This document shows positions 43,745 through 54,238 of a stretch of 64,000 bases of DNA, piece by piece. Below the pieces are notes generated by a model. The model had not been told where the DNA came from. It was given only the letters and a program-made list of their open reading frames with translations, and made no database searches. The DNA comes from Dastarcus helophoroides (taxonomy: Eukaryota; Arthropoda; Insecta; Coleoptera; Bothrideridae), in NCBI GenBank assembly GCA_028583605.1, contig CM053330.1, forward strand, positions 29,276,598-29,340,597. The letters run 5' to 3'. Positions within the stretch are counted from its first letter, which is position 1; each line of letters begins with the position of its first letter. The translations under genes were made by a program, and so were the position numbers.

Positions 43745-44915
43745 GTTTTGCTATCTTCACCCTAGCTTTACTTGCGTAAGAGACTCCCTCGATTCTCTTC
43801 GCAGTATTTATTTTGCTGTTTATAATTTTTGGTATTGCGGGACAACCGCGATAGCTAGCAGGGTAAGCTCCTGCGCAGTTGGCGCATTTTGCCGGCTGTG
43901 TATTCGGAAGTTCGCAAGTCTTCATCGCATGCTTTTGCCCGCATTTGACGCAGATTGGGTCCGCGTGGCAATTCTTTTGCGTGTGTCCGTAGCTCTGCCA
44001 GGTGAAACACTGCCCGACGTCTTTTCTTCTCCTGAGGGCCTCTACTCCTATATCTAGGCCGCAGCAGGTTTTCATTTCGTAAATCTTCTTCTCGTTTCGG
44101 TTTAGCTCAACAAAGACGAACGGCATTTTTGTCCTCTCCTTTCTTCTCTTGTACATCCAAACAACTTTGGTTGGATGAAATCCTTTTTCCTTTAAATCGG
44201 CTTCAACTTGTTTTTCCTTTAGGAAAGTGGGAATTCCTCTCAGTACTACTTTGAGGTTTCTTCCCTCTGAAAGGGAGTACGTGTTGTACTGAATTTTCTT
44301 TTTCTTGAGTTCCTTAACAAGGGCTTGGTGATCTTTGGGGCGAGTAGGATAGATTTTTATTCCATCTTTACTCGCTTGTGCCTTAATGTGTTCAATTTTC
44401 TTCGGCTCCATGGTATTCGCCGTTATCGTCCAATTTTTCTGCTCCCGCAGAATAACGGAAGGTACTTGTCCTTTTCTTTCACAAGTTTTGTTGTTACTTT
44501 TGCTTGGTTTTGCTTGACTAGCCATTATTTTGAATTCTTCAATCTTCTTGCGCTTTACGCGCTTTTCTTTTTCTTCTCTTTTCTTTTCCATCGCTATACT
44601 CTCTGAGTTAGCGATGGGACTTTCAGTATTTTTTTTGCTTTCTCTTTTCTTTTCCATCGCTATACTTTTTGAGTTAACGGCGGGATTTTCAATATTTTCT
44701 TTTTCATTTTGTGTTGAGATTAAATTTTCCTTCTTTTCTTCAGCAACCAAGCATTCTACATTTTGTGTAGCGCTCAAGTCGCCTACTTTGTCTTGTATTG
44801 CCATCTCTATCAATAAAAGTATTTTCTTTAATGCCTCTATCAACATATTTTTAAAATCGTCGTTGGATTTCGGGCTTGTTACCCTTTGGCAGGTCTTCAG
44901 CTTTTTTCTCTTCAT
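43719..44915 (-). CDS. LINE ORF1 (gag-like nucleic-acid-binding protein), Jockey type
   Basis: A 398-residue ORF. Its N-terminal half is charged and low-complexity, with a duplicated SIAMEKKRE block (about residues 84-116). The middle contains the region preceding the zinc knuckles (VVLRGIPTFLKEKQVEADLK, EKGFHPTKVV, FVFVEL), as in the PRE_C2HC domain of insect LINE gag proteins. The knuckles follow: YGHTQKNCHADPICVKCGQK and HAMKTC are regular, but the first reads QCFTWQ where C.NC is expected, so one zinc ligand is Trp. The protein would bind LINE RNA. No partner ORF2 is present. The + strand ORFs 43482, 44325 and 44530 are shadows. Confidence 0.8.
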   Translation of the reverse strand: MKRKKLKTCQRVTSPKSNDDFKNMLIEALKKILLLIEMAIQDKVGDLSATQNVECLVAEEKKENLISTQNEKENIENPAVNSKSIAMEKKRESKKNTESPIANSESIAMEKKREEKEKRVKRKKIEEFKIMASQAKPSKSNNKTCERKGQVPSVILREQKNWTITANTMEPKKIEHIKAQASKDGIKIYPTRPKDHQALVKELKKKKIQYNTYSLSEGRNLKVVLRGIPTFLKEKQVEADLKEKGFHPTKVVWMYKRRKERTKMPFVFVELNRNEKKIYEMKTCCGLDIGVEALRRRKDVGQCFTWQSYGHTQKNCHADPICVKCGQKHAMKTCELPNTQPAKCANCAGAYPASYRGCPAIPKIINSKINTAKRIEGVSYASKARVKIAKHEDNEKKK

Positions 44916-45054
44916 TGTGGCACAATCCCGTTGGAGAACACATCTCTCTGTTCTCGCACGGTCACTTTACTAACTTTAATCACACTGCGGTGGCATCAAC
45001 AATCCAGAAACCTGGACTTACACCAACTAACCAACAATAACGGGAATTCGTGTT

Positions 45055-47040
45055 ATAAAATTTCTTTAAAACTTAAACATATTCGTAATCCGGAAAGTTA
45101 GATTTTTCAGAAATATTAAAAGTTTTCAGGAACAGGCGAATATTTTAAAATGTCAAAGTTACAAAAATTCGAATTTTCGAGAAGAGAAAACAGTCAACAC
45201 TTTTATAAAATTTTTGAAACAATGTCGAAGTTTTCACAAAAAATCGAACTTTTGAAAAAAGAAAAAGAAAAAAGAAATTTCGAGAAAACTGTAATTTCTG
45301 AAAAAAACAAAAAGGACAATTTCCTGAAAAGTGCAAATTTTGATGATTAAAAGTAGAACCTTTCGAACAGGGTGGAAATTCTAAAAAAAATTAGAGAAAG
45401 CCAAAAATTCGTAATTTCGAAAAAATATTAATTTTTCAAAATAGTGAAAATTTACGGGAAAAAAGCCGAATTCTTCAAACAAAAACCCAATTTACTTTAA
45501 AAAGGCGAAACTTAAAAAAAAGACAAAATTTTTGAAAAAAAGTCGAAATTTTTTAAAAAAAGTCAAAAGTCCAAGAAATAGAGAAAAGTTTGAAAAACAG
45601 TAGAAATTTTCAAAAAAGTGAATATTTTGAAATAAGTCAGAAATTTAAGAAAGTAACAATATTTTAACATAATAATTATATTTATAACAAATATCAAAAT
45701 TTTGAAAAAAATTGAAATTTTGAGAAAAAAAGCCTTCTGTAAAATTTTCACAAGATGTCAATTTTTTTTAAAAAAGGGACAAACTTTCAAAAAAACACAT
45801 TCTGGAAAAAGTTGTAATTTCGAGAGAAAGTCCAAATGTTGATGATAAATGTCCATATTTTAAAAAAAGTGTTGATTCTGAAAAAGTTCGAAAATTTTAA
45901 AAATGTGGAAATTTTGAACAAAATCCAATTTTTTAAAAAAGTAAAAATTAAAAAACTCCAATTTTTTAAATAAAGGTTCAATTTACTACACAAAAGACGA
46001 GACTTCGAGAAAAAGTCAAAATTTTTGAAAAAAAAAATGGCAATTTCCAAAAAAGATCAAAACGAGAAACTGTCAAAAGTTGGACAAAGGTGAAAATTAA
46101 AAAAAAGGGTTGAAGTTTTTAAAAATCAGTTTTTTAACATGATCAAATTTATAGAAAAAATCAGTATTTTCGAATGAAAATCACAATTTTGAGCAAAGGT
46201 CAAAATTTGATGTAAAAATTTTAAAAAAATTTAGAATTTGGAAAATAAATCAAAATCCTAAAGAAAAGTGAATCTGTAAAAGTTTTGCAATTGATTAAAT
46301 GCGTTAACATTTGAAAAAGTGGAAATTAAAAAAAATGGGAACATTTGAAATTCGTCGAAAAAGTCGAAAAATATCTAACAATTTTCAATAAAAATCAGAG
46401 ACAACCTTTTCAATAAAGTCGTCATTTTGAAAACGTCAAAATTTTAAGAAACAGTGATAATTTTAAAAAAGTCGAACTTAAAAAAAAATCAGACACGAAA
46501 CAGTTGATGTTTTCATAAGTCGAAACTGTAAAAAAATTCAAATTTTTAAAGAAAATTAAAATGTCTTAAAAAAATCGATTTTAAAAAGTCAGATTTGAAG
46601 AAGAATTGAAATTTTCAGTTAAAATCTCAAAAAAAGGTCAACATTTTTAAAAATAAGTTCAAACATTTGAAAAATGTCGAAATTTTTGAAAAACTTTGAA
46701 AACTTCAAGATGAATTTAAACTATTCAAAAAATGTTCAAAAAAGTTAAAATTTCCAAAAAAATAAAATATTCAACAAGGCCAAAAGTTACAAAAAAAGTG
46801 AAAAACTTAAAAATCAAAATATATCCAAATAAGTCAGAATTTTTGAGAAATAGGAGAAGTTGGTATTTTCAAAAAGTCAAAATTTCGAGAAAAAAATGGA
46901 AATTTTGAAAGTCAAACAAAAAAAGTCCGATTTTGCGAAAAAGAGGGTATTTTAAAATATCGAAATTATCGAAATAAGTCGAAATTTTCAATAAAAAATT
47001 AATTCTTTATAGCGGAATTTTCAAAAATAGTGACCCAAAG
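45055..47040. repeat. A-rich degenerate array, part of a third copy of the AT-rich element
   Basis: 45085-46700 parallels 15500-16650 (shared landmarks such as TTAGATTT.TCAG, GAACAGGCGAAT and TTTTAACATAATAATTATAT). It then continues as AAAGTCGAAATTTTG units to 47040. The ORFs 45145-46050 (-) are array translations. Confidence 0.7.
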
Positions 47041-47101
47041 ATTCTTACTCTTTTTTCACGTAGTCGAAGGCGCGTCTTTTAACTAGTCTTTGGTAAATTT
47101 C

Positions 47102-47240
47102 AGGTTGCTTTTATTATTTATAAGTATCTCTCTAAAGATGATAGTTTGACTATCGAAACGCGTTAGAGCAACCTCTGTTGTGCTTTTTAATCTTTCTTGG
47201 TTTTAGGGGACAAGATTTGTATTTCAATTTTTATAGGTCT
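47102..47240 (+). repeat. Retroposon-related fragment with a hammerhead-like fold
   Basis: CTCTA/TAGAG closes AAGATGA, a hairpin GATAGT-TTG-ACTATC, GAAA and palindrome ACGCGT, in the order of a hammerhead. The first core box deviates at two bases, and the cleavage triplet is GTT. An outer AGGTTG/CAACCT pairing adds stability. Immediately 3' lies AGAGCAACCTCTGTTGTGCT and TAGGGGACAAG, shared (inverted) with the retroposon at 25389-25514. Called degenerate or merely ribozyme-like. Confidence 0.4.
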
Positions 47241-47457
47241 TGTGTTTTTACGATAAAGTGAAAAATGCAATAGTGATTAAATTATAATACGCAATTAAAC
47301 ATATTTAAAGTAACTTTTGGAGATTTTATGCCTTTGAACAATTATTAATTTTGCATTTGATTCTAATAAATTATTCACAACTAAGTGCTATAAATAGAGT
47401 AAATTAAAAAATGTCGAATTTTGGGTTTGTTTTTAAAAATAAACTTTAACAATTATA

Positions 47458-49072
47458 CCGGGTGTTTTTTTTTTAGTTGGGAGGTTACCTTTATATGGAG
47501 TACTACTTATTATAAAGGCAAACTAATTTTGTTGATGGGGCTAATCGGAGCTAAACTATCTTTTAAAAATATTTTCCACTTCCCCCCACTACCGGTTATA
47601 CCTAAAGTAGACATCAACTTTCTTATTTTAAATAACAACCCCCAAATTTTATATTTTATTTAGATTTTACGTAAAAAAATAAGGTGAGTTTATGTACATG
47701 TTTATTGCTACCTTTGATAGTTTTAAAGATATTTCAATTTTTCGAAGAAAAATGACAGATAAGAGGGTTATTTTGACTCTTTGTATCTTTTATATTATTT
47801 GCAGTAAAAACATGAAATTTGGATTGAGGTCAGAAAATATTATAAAGACTATAATAACGTAATCAGATTTTACATTTATTATACAGGGTGATGGAAATTT
47901 TATAATCTTTGCCGTTTTTGTTTTATTCAAAAAAACTCCGTTTTTTATATGTCTTTTAATCATTTTTGGATTCTTTACATAAAAAGAAGAAACAAGTTAT
48001 ATTACTTATTTTTTAAAATTTTGTGCCGTTATAGAGATATTTTACATAAATCTCGAAATAAAAAGAATCAAACATGTCTTTTTTATTCAAGCAGAAAATT
48101 AACTGTAGACAATAAAAGCTTAAAAAATTAATCATAATAAATAATAGGAAAAAAAATTATTGACAAAAAATTTACAACAACAAGGACTATCTTTTTTTTT
48201 AATTATGATTTTCATTATAAAATTTAACGCTTACATATCCTGAGTTCTAATCTAACAGCATAACAGTTAAAGGACGAATTTTCTTGAATATTTCTTGTTG
48301 ATTTTCATTACTCCAAAAAATGAGAAGTCTGTTTAACAAACCATTTTTACGAAACTTACATTCGTGGCTCCCTAAACATTTTTCAATAAGTATTCTAATA
48401 ATTAGTCAAAAACTTATTTGTTTTGTACGCTTATCTTTTAAATGTTATTTAGCCTAAAATTTTTAGGCCTTGTGGTTATGTTTTTTTTTATAAATTTTGT
48501 TTTCTACTACCAAGTTTCCACTAAAGAAAAAAAAGATATATTTTTCTTTTTTATTTTGAATTATATCTTTGTAACGGTGCAGAATTTTAAAAATTAGTCA
48601 TATAGCTTTTTTCTTCTTTTTACGTGAAAAATCCAAAATCGATTAAAAAGCGCATAGTTACTATTTAAAAAAAAACAGAGTTCTTTTAAAGAAAACAAAA
48701 ACAATAAAGATCATAACATTTCCATCACCCTGTGTAATAAATGTATAACCTGATTACGTTATTATAGTTTCCATAATATTCGATGACTTCAACCCAAATT
48801 TCATGTTTTTACTCCAAATAATAAAAAAGATACAAAAAGTCAAAATATCTTTAAAACTATCAAAAATAGCAATAAACATGTATACATAAACTCACCTTAT
48901 TTTTCTACGTTAAATCCAAATAAAGTATAAAATTTGGGGGTTGCTATTTAAAATAAGAAAGTTTTTGAAAGGTAGTTTAGCTCCTATTAGCCCCATCCAC
49001 AAAATCAGTTTGACTTTATAATAAGTGTTACTCCATATAAAGGTAACTTCCCAACTAAAAAAAAATACCCGG
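47458..49072. mobile_element. Large palindromic (foldback) element, outer inverted repeat
   Basis: The left end CCGGGTGTTTTTTTTTTAGT and the right end (inverted CCGGGTATTTTTTTTTAGTT) lie next to TA on both sides. The arms (to about 47883 and from 48733) are inverted copies: GGAGGTTACCTTTATATGGA / TATAAAGGTAACTTCCCAAC, and TAATCGGAGCTAAACTATC / its complement. A second palindromic element occupies the exact centre. No transposase. ORFs 47421, 47949 and 48910 are arm translations. Confidence 0.8.
47884..48732. mobile_element. Inner palindromic element at the centre of 47458-49072
   Basis: Ends CAGGGTGATGGAAATTTTAT (left) and, inverted, CAGGGTGATGGAAATGTTAT (right), with TA on the left and TG on the right. 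The flanks just outside (ACATTTATTATA / TGTAATAAATGT) are also complementary, so the outer palindrome continues into the inner one. Either an insertion at the symmetry centre or an inverted duplication of two adjacent elements. Confidence 0.7.
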
Positions 49073-49740
49073 TATATATTTGAAAAGTTGAAAAATGTTT
49101 CCAAAAGTAAACATTTTGAAAATGACTTTATTTTCTCTCAAGAAATCAATGTTTTAACTTTAAATTCGTCTCAAGTTTAAAAAAAGATGTGTTTTTGACT
49201 TTTAAACCCTTAACTTTAAGATTTCCAGAAAATATCTTAATCAAGAAAAATATTAAACTTAAGATTTTGAGAACTTTTTTTGAGTAATTTTCGACATCAA
49301 ACTCGAACTTCCGACTTTTCTCTAAAATTCTTTTTACTTTCACTTCAACATCCTCTTAAATATTTTGATGTACTTTTTTTTGTTATTAGAAATGAGAAAC
49401 CATTTTATTTATTTTTTTAATTATGACTTTTTTATGAAACCTTTTTCTGGTCATTAACAATTTTTAGTTTCTCGTTAATTTTTATCGGCCCTGATGTACG
49501 GTCTCATTTAAAAGTTAGCGACATTGCACTAAATTCTGCAATATGCAATATATTCTTGAGAAGTTCTGTTAATTTTTAACTCCATACCCAACCTCAAATA
49601 AATATCCTTGGCTGTAGTCAAATCCAAAAAGTCAATCTACTGCTGTTACTGTTTCAAATTTTACTCGAAATGTCTTTCTTTCAAATGTTCCCATAATATT
49701 TTTTGTTTCCTAAGTAAATAATAACGATTAAAATTTGCAA
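49073..49740. repeat. AT-rich array and spacer
   Basis: Degenerate CTTTAAATT/AAATTTCGA-type units to about 49350, then unique AT-rich DNA to the JHBP-like exon. ORF 49146-49343 (-) is an array artefact. Confidence 0.4.
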
Positions 49741-49742
49741 AC

Positions 49743-49888
49743 TATTTCCTTTAAGTCACCATTGGATTGTCCATGAATATCAACATCCTTGTAGAAGATT
49801 TTGGACTTTACAAGTTTTTTAACAATAGACACGTTAAACTTCGGAGCAATCATGGGATCAATAGCAGGCACATTTAAGCTAGGGATTC
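49743..49888 (-). pseudogene. JHBP/takeout-like unit A, third coding exon
   Basis: The acceptor TTATTTTTTAG precedes 49888. The exon encodes (G)IPSLNVPAIDPMIAPKFNVS, IVKKLVKSKIFYKDVDIHGQ and SNGDLKEI, matching the JHBP superfamily block GIP.L....DP......I.........N..I.GLSN. It joins exon 2 in phase through a split Gly codon. The only GT near the expected end (49742) has weak context (ATA/GTTTGC). It also leaves a phase that disagrees with the next exon of both units, so the donor may be mutated. This exon and those below probably belong with 39296-38823. Confidence 0.7.
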
Positions 49889-50515
49889 CTAAAAAATAAC
49901 AGTAATCATATTCTACTCTTTATCTGATTTTCTTTTGATTTAATTTTATCTGAAATTATGAAAATATTCAAACTTTTTTCCTGCATTTATGTTTAAACAG
50001 TTTTTGCAATTTACAGTTTAAATAATTCACAGATCTAAAAAAACATACAAGGGGCAAATTTGAAACGAAAAAAGTTATCCTTCGGCTTGTTAGCTTATTT
50101 CAATTGATCATGTTTGCATTTTGTATTCATTATTTTAAATTTTTCACAGTACATACTTAAAAATAAGTAGAGCGTTAAAAAGATTTTTTTTCTATTAAGA
50201 GAAGTTGCTAAATTTTAAATTAAATGCGAATCTTAATTAGTTAATGCTTAAACCAACAAGCTAATTTCTGAATGTAATGTAACAGAATGAGACTTTCTTC
50301 AAGAGTTTTGGACATTTTTGGAGTAAAATTAGAAAATATTCTATTCCAGGTACCGTCTAGTTTGGTGAAACATTCGACATTCCACAGATTTGATTTCTTC
50401 TGATCAAAAATAGCCTAGTAAAAGCCGATCGAAAATAAAGCGAAACCATACCACTAACGAAAATATGTAAAATTTTACTTGCACAGCCAAAATAATAAAC
50501 TATTTAATGTAATAC

Positions 50516-50594
50516 CGTTTTTCATGTGCCTCAATCCATTGTGAACAGATTCCTTTATACATGCCACGTCCTCTTCTTTACATTTTTTAAAATA
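50516..50594 (-). pseudogene. JHBP/takeout-like unit A, second coding exon
   Basis: Encodes YFKKCKEEDVACIKESVHNG and LRHMKNG, the N-terminal JHBP motif with its two conserved disulfide cysteines (C.....D...C). The donor AACG/GTATTA gives a split Gly codon that agrees with the next exon. The acceptor is chosen as GCTGAG/TAT because it alone keeps frame with exon 1. The better-looking CTTTCCAG seven bases upstream would add residues but break the frame. Confidence 0.65.
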
Positions 50595-50654
50595 CTCAGC
50601 TGGAAAGGTGTGATTTTTGTTGAATTATTGCTGGACAAAAAAAAAATTACTTAC

Positions 50655-50726
50655 GCAACTGAGCTCCCAAATCGAACAATAACTAAGTAAACACAATGCT
50701 ATAAAGGTGCGCAAAATTTTCTTCAT
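50655..50726 (-). pseudogene. JHBP/takeout-like unit A, first exon with signal peptide
   Basis: ATG at 50726-50724; encodes MKKILRTFIALCLLSYCSIW then ELSC, a clear signal peptide for secretion into haemolymph or sensory/gut lumen. The donor TGC/GTAAGT is canonical and opens a 60-nt intron with a T10 tract. Called pseudogene only because of lesions in the downstream exons assigned to this unit. Confidence 0.65.
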
Positions 50727-52396
50727 TGTGGAAGTTAATATTATGAACCAACGGTACAACGCTTTTTATAAGCAAATGTTGTTTATATTGCCAATAAAAT
50801 AATGGTGCTAACGATTATTCAGCTTTTTGATTAGAAATGAGGGCAATATGGCTTAGATAAAAATTGACAAAAATCCTATACATCAAGGTCATTAAAGTTA
50901 GTAATTAGACAGAAATAATTATTTATTTTTGCATAATATATTATTTTACTTATAGATACTCTGTAACATAATTTATACATTATGTGGTTGATCATATTTG
51001 AAATCTTTAAAATTTTATGTCAGCAATGACAACACTTTTGGTTTTACGGTTAACACTTTAAAAACTATCAATATTTTTTAGAAAATGCGTCGAAGTGCGA
51101 TTTGGACTTCGAACTTTCGATATTTTTCTGAAAAACGTCAAGGTTTTTATTTTTGAGTGCAAATATTGAGAAATAACTCGAAATTTCGGATTTTAAATAG
51201 AAAATAATCAGAAAAGAGCGTGTCGGGCTCGCACAAATCAATTGCAATATTTGTGGAACTGGTAACTTTGTTGATAATGTCTCTGGTAAAAAGCATTCAT
51301 TCGCAACTAGCCGTGTACCCGATGGGATCACATTTCAGGAACTATTAGATTTTTCCCAAACGTTAAGAAGTTATTTTTGGGTAATTTGATAGGCGCATAC
51401 CCTCCTTTTCACCTCGTGTGTTTTCAGTCTTTTTCTTCGCCGGTCGACATTTCTATTTTGATACATTAAAACCCCTGAATCTGTCAAATTGTAATTAAAA
51501 CTACGTCATACGCCAACGTTGTTTCTTCTGCAGCAGAATAAAAATTCTGAGTTTTCCAGTTTTACCGCAGCATGGCTACACAGATAATAAAATGCGATAA
51601 GCAAAATAAACACCGCCGCGCCCTGACGAGAATATGTCATACAGTCAAAGTGATGAATTAAAGCCATATACTTTCAGTATAGGGTTAGGGTTTTTAGGGT
51701 TTCAATGCCCATTTTTAGCCCCTTAGAAGTTTAATTTTAAAAAAATTTTGCCTTTTGCTCACCTAAGTTATACATACCCTTCGTGTGCGAAATTTCATTC
51801 TTGTAGGGCCACCCGTTTAGGCTGTGCGTTGTCTGTCAGTCAATGTAACAGATTTATTAAATAGATGAGCCGATGACTAACACAGTTTAAAAGATCGCTT
51901 CGGATTGCGCCCAAATGTTCGATTCCAACCGCAGTTACTCTGTTGCGTGCAATTTAATAAATCTGTTCTAACCCCGAAAATATGTATCTAAATAAAATAA
52001 CATAAAAGGCAAATTTGATTTGCATTCTATTCTTTGGCTAAATCAAGATTTTTATTTAAACAAAATTAATATTAGAAGGGCCAAAAAGCCTTGGAATGCA
52101 AGCTCCTATTTTTGCATAAAATATTTTATTCTCGGCCACTATGCAATACCAAAAATATCTAAAGTTTTGCGATAATCCATGACCCAATATCTACTTACCC
52201 TATTAGCAACTAAATTTTATTTGTTGAAACCTAGGAGATCAGGAAGAATTTGTCATTTCTTACACATATTAAGTTGTATCTTTAAGACCTTGGCCCGAAA
52301 ATGATAAAAAAAATATCTTAGAATTCTTAAAGCCAGCTCTTCCAAATAATACCTCATCCGATGTATCAACTAACATTTATTATTATTAAACCAATT
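50727..52396. other. Upstream region of JHBP-like unit A, no further gene recognised
   Basis: About 51800-51835 is an inverted match to 42098-42140 (dispersed repeat). 51900-51930 has a tRNA B-box-like GTTCGATTCCAACC without an A box at the right distance. TAGGGTTAGGGTTTTTAGGG near 51680 is a short isolated telomere-like string. ORF 51068-51331 (-) has no recognised domain. Confidence 0.4.
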
Positions 52397-52398
52397 TA

Positions 52399-53586
52399 CG
52401 AGGGTAAATCAAATATGAACCGAAATTTCTATCATGTCGCCATGAGGGAGTGTGCACATACTCTTAGACATAAAAGGTGGGGATATCATGTGACTTCCTG
52501 CGCTTAAGCGAATTCTGTTCTCACCGTTTGTCAGTTGGAAATACAATGAGTGAGCAAGAGGTTCATCCGCACGCTGCGCAGCGCATTATTATTAAATATC
52601 CTGCCGTTGAAGGTGTAAAGCTCGCCAAAATTCTTCGTAGACTAGAAATACAGTTTAGGGATATCTGTTTGAAGAAAACAAGTGTATAAATGGCACAAAA
52701 AATTTTTAGCACGATGATCTCAGGTTGAAAATGAACCCCATGCCCGTCGTTCTCGGACCTAATAGGATTGATTAATGCTCTTCAACACCTTTTTGAAGAT
52801 AATCGCCGTTTAATTGTTGTTGAAATGAAATTGCAGCTCAGATAGGGATAAGCTTTGGGAGTGCTCAATCCATCATTACAGATGAGCTAAGGTTTCGAAT
52901 AATTTCTGCCAGGTGGGTACCTCGTCTTTTGACTGGAGAACAGAAACAACAACGTCTGAAAATTTGTCAACGCCATCTTGGACATTTTCAACGTAAAGGT
53001 GATGGTTTTTTGCAACGTATCGTTACGGGTGATGAGACTTGGATTCACCATTACACTCCTGAATCTAAACAAGCAAGAGTGGACAAGAAAGGGAAAAGAT
53101 ACATTCCTCAAGGCAAAAACTCGCCTCGCAGCTGGAAAGGTTCTTGCGACAGTGTTTTGGGATTTTGAAGGAGTTGTTCACGTCGATTTTCTGCATGAAA
53201 CTTGTACGCTTAATATTGCCTACTACTGCCAGCTCTTGGATAAAGCAAAATGTGCATATTGGCGGAAAAGGCGCTACTTTTCGATCAGAAATGTGATTTC
53301 GCTTCACGACAATGCCCGCCTCTGCCGAGCCTGGCCATTCTGATACATCAAAAATTAGAGGAAATTCATTGGGCAACATTAGAATACCCTCCTTGTAGTC
53401 CCGACTTATCACCATGCGATTCTCATATATTTGGGCCACTGGGAAGTGAGGGACTCCATGATGATGCTGTTGTTAACACATTTGTGCGCAATTGGCTGCA
53501 AACACGCCTTCCTTCTTTTTTTTGATGATGGCATTATATGTATCTTGTACCAATAAATTCTTAAAAACAAATTTGATTTACCCTCG
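52399..53586 (+). mobile_element. Mariner element, full length, inactive
   Basis: Terminal repeats CGAGGGTAAATCAAATATGA (left) and, inverted, CGAGGGTAAATCAAATTTGT (right), both flanked by TA. Its length of 1188 bp is close to that of intact mariners. The transposase is present end to end but broken by several indels. Confidence 0.9.
52546..53560 (+). pseudogene. Mariner transposase
   Basis: The N-terminal HTH segment reads HPHAAQRIIIKYPAVEGVKL and AKILRRLEIQF (from ATG 52546). The middle part is frameshifted (EDNRRLIVVEMKLQ). Then RWVPRLLTGEQKQQRLKICQ and IVTGDETWIHHYTPESKQ (first Asp) appear, then in another frame KTRLAAGKVLATVFWDFEGV and VISLHDNARLC (second Asp). Finally EEIHWATLEYPPCSPDLSPC then DSHIFGPL gives the third Asp. 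The spacing of the last two, about 34 residues after allowing for indels, fits the mariner DD34D signature. At least three frameshifts. Confidence 0.85.
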
Positions 53587-54238
53587 TATTATAAAATATT
53601 TTCTCTTTCCATTTGTTAGCTGGTGGTATTTGCATAGGTCATCAACAACTAACGCTGTGCAAAATTTTAGTTTAACAATAGAGTTCAAAGAAATAGTTTG
53701 TGTTGTTGTTCTAGAGATTAGAAGAAGAAAACAAAACAACAAAACCATGTTGACTACATCCAATAACATCCAATAAGTTAAGATTATTGAGAGGCGCAAA
53801 TTTAATAAATTACAAACTTCTAAATCGGCCACTATTCAGTACAAATAGTTGGCCCACTAAAATTGCCTGTTCGCGCTAGAGCTTAGGCTTATTGGGCCCG
53901 ATTCTCATTAAATATGCCAGGCGTGGTTCAGTCACAGTACCATCACGATCAGAATTTTTCATTGCATTTATACTTGGCGATCAGGCGACGATTTTCATAC
54001 GACACGGAGTCCACAGTAAACATATTTTTTTTATATTAATGAAAATGGCAATTTTTTGACTGAAGGAGAAAACATATTACGTTTAAGTTCACATCAACGA
54101 TTTTGGATTTATTCTACATCAACACACAAAAAAGAAGAGTTCTCAACTCAGAAATCAATATTTCTTTCTGTTAGTTTTGTTCTAAGGGAAGTGGGAAGTA
54201 TACATATTCTTTATGGGACATAGTTAGGTATTGCATAT
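53587..54238. other. Intergenic, no recognisable feature
   Basis: AT-rich unique DNA between mariner and solo LTR; the overlapping ORFs around 53.5-53.8 kb have no motif. Confidence 0.4.

Larger units (their letters stand above)
43215..45044 (-). mobile_element. Gag-only non-LTR retrotransposon with target-site duplication
   Basis: Flanked on both sides by AATTCGTGTT (43205-43214 and 45045-45054), and the AT-rich sequence outside is continuous across the insertion when compared with 15.4-15.5 kb. On the - strand the element has a 5' UTR (about 130 bp), ORF1/gag (44915-43526), then about 300 bp without RT or endonuclease. It therefore looks 5'-complete but lacks ORF2, the reverse of the usual 5' truncation. 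The composition is purine-rich on the coding strand. Confidence 0.75.

Noticed and set aside
43482..44973. Long + strand ORFs (191, 93 and 147 codons) rich in Phe/Ser/Leu
   Set aside because: Antisense shadows of the purine-rich gag ORF, which has clear zinc-knuckle motifs on the - strand.
51680..51702. TAGGGTTAGGG-like telomeric string
   Set aside because: Only about two units and not repeated; chance or fragment.
51860..51935. Possible tRNA or tRNA-derived SINE (GTTCGATTCCAACC)
   Set aside because: No A box at the correct spacing and no cloverleaf could be drawn.
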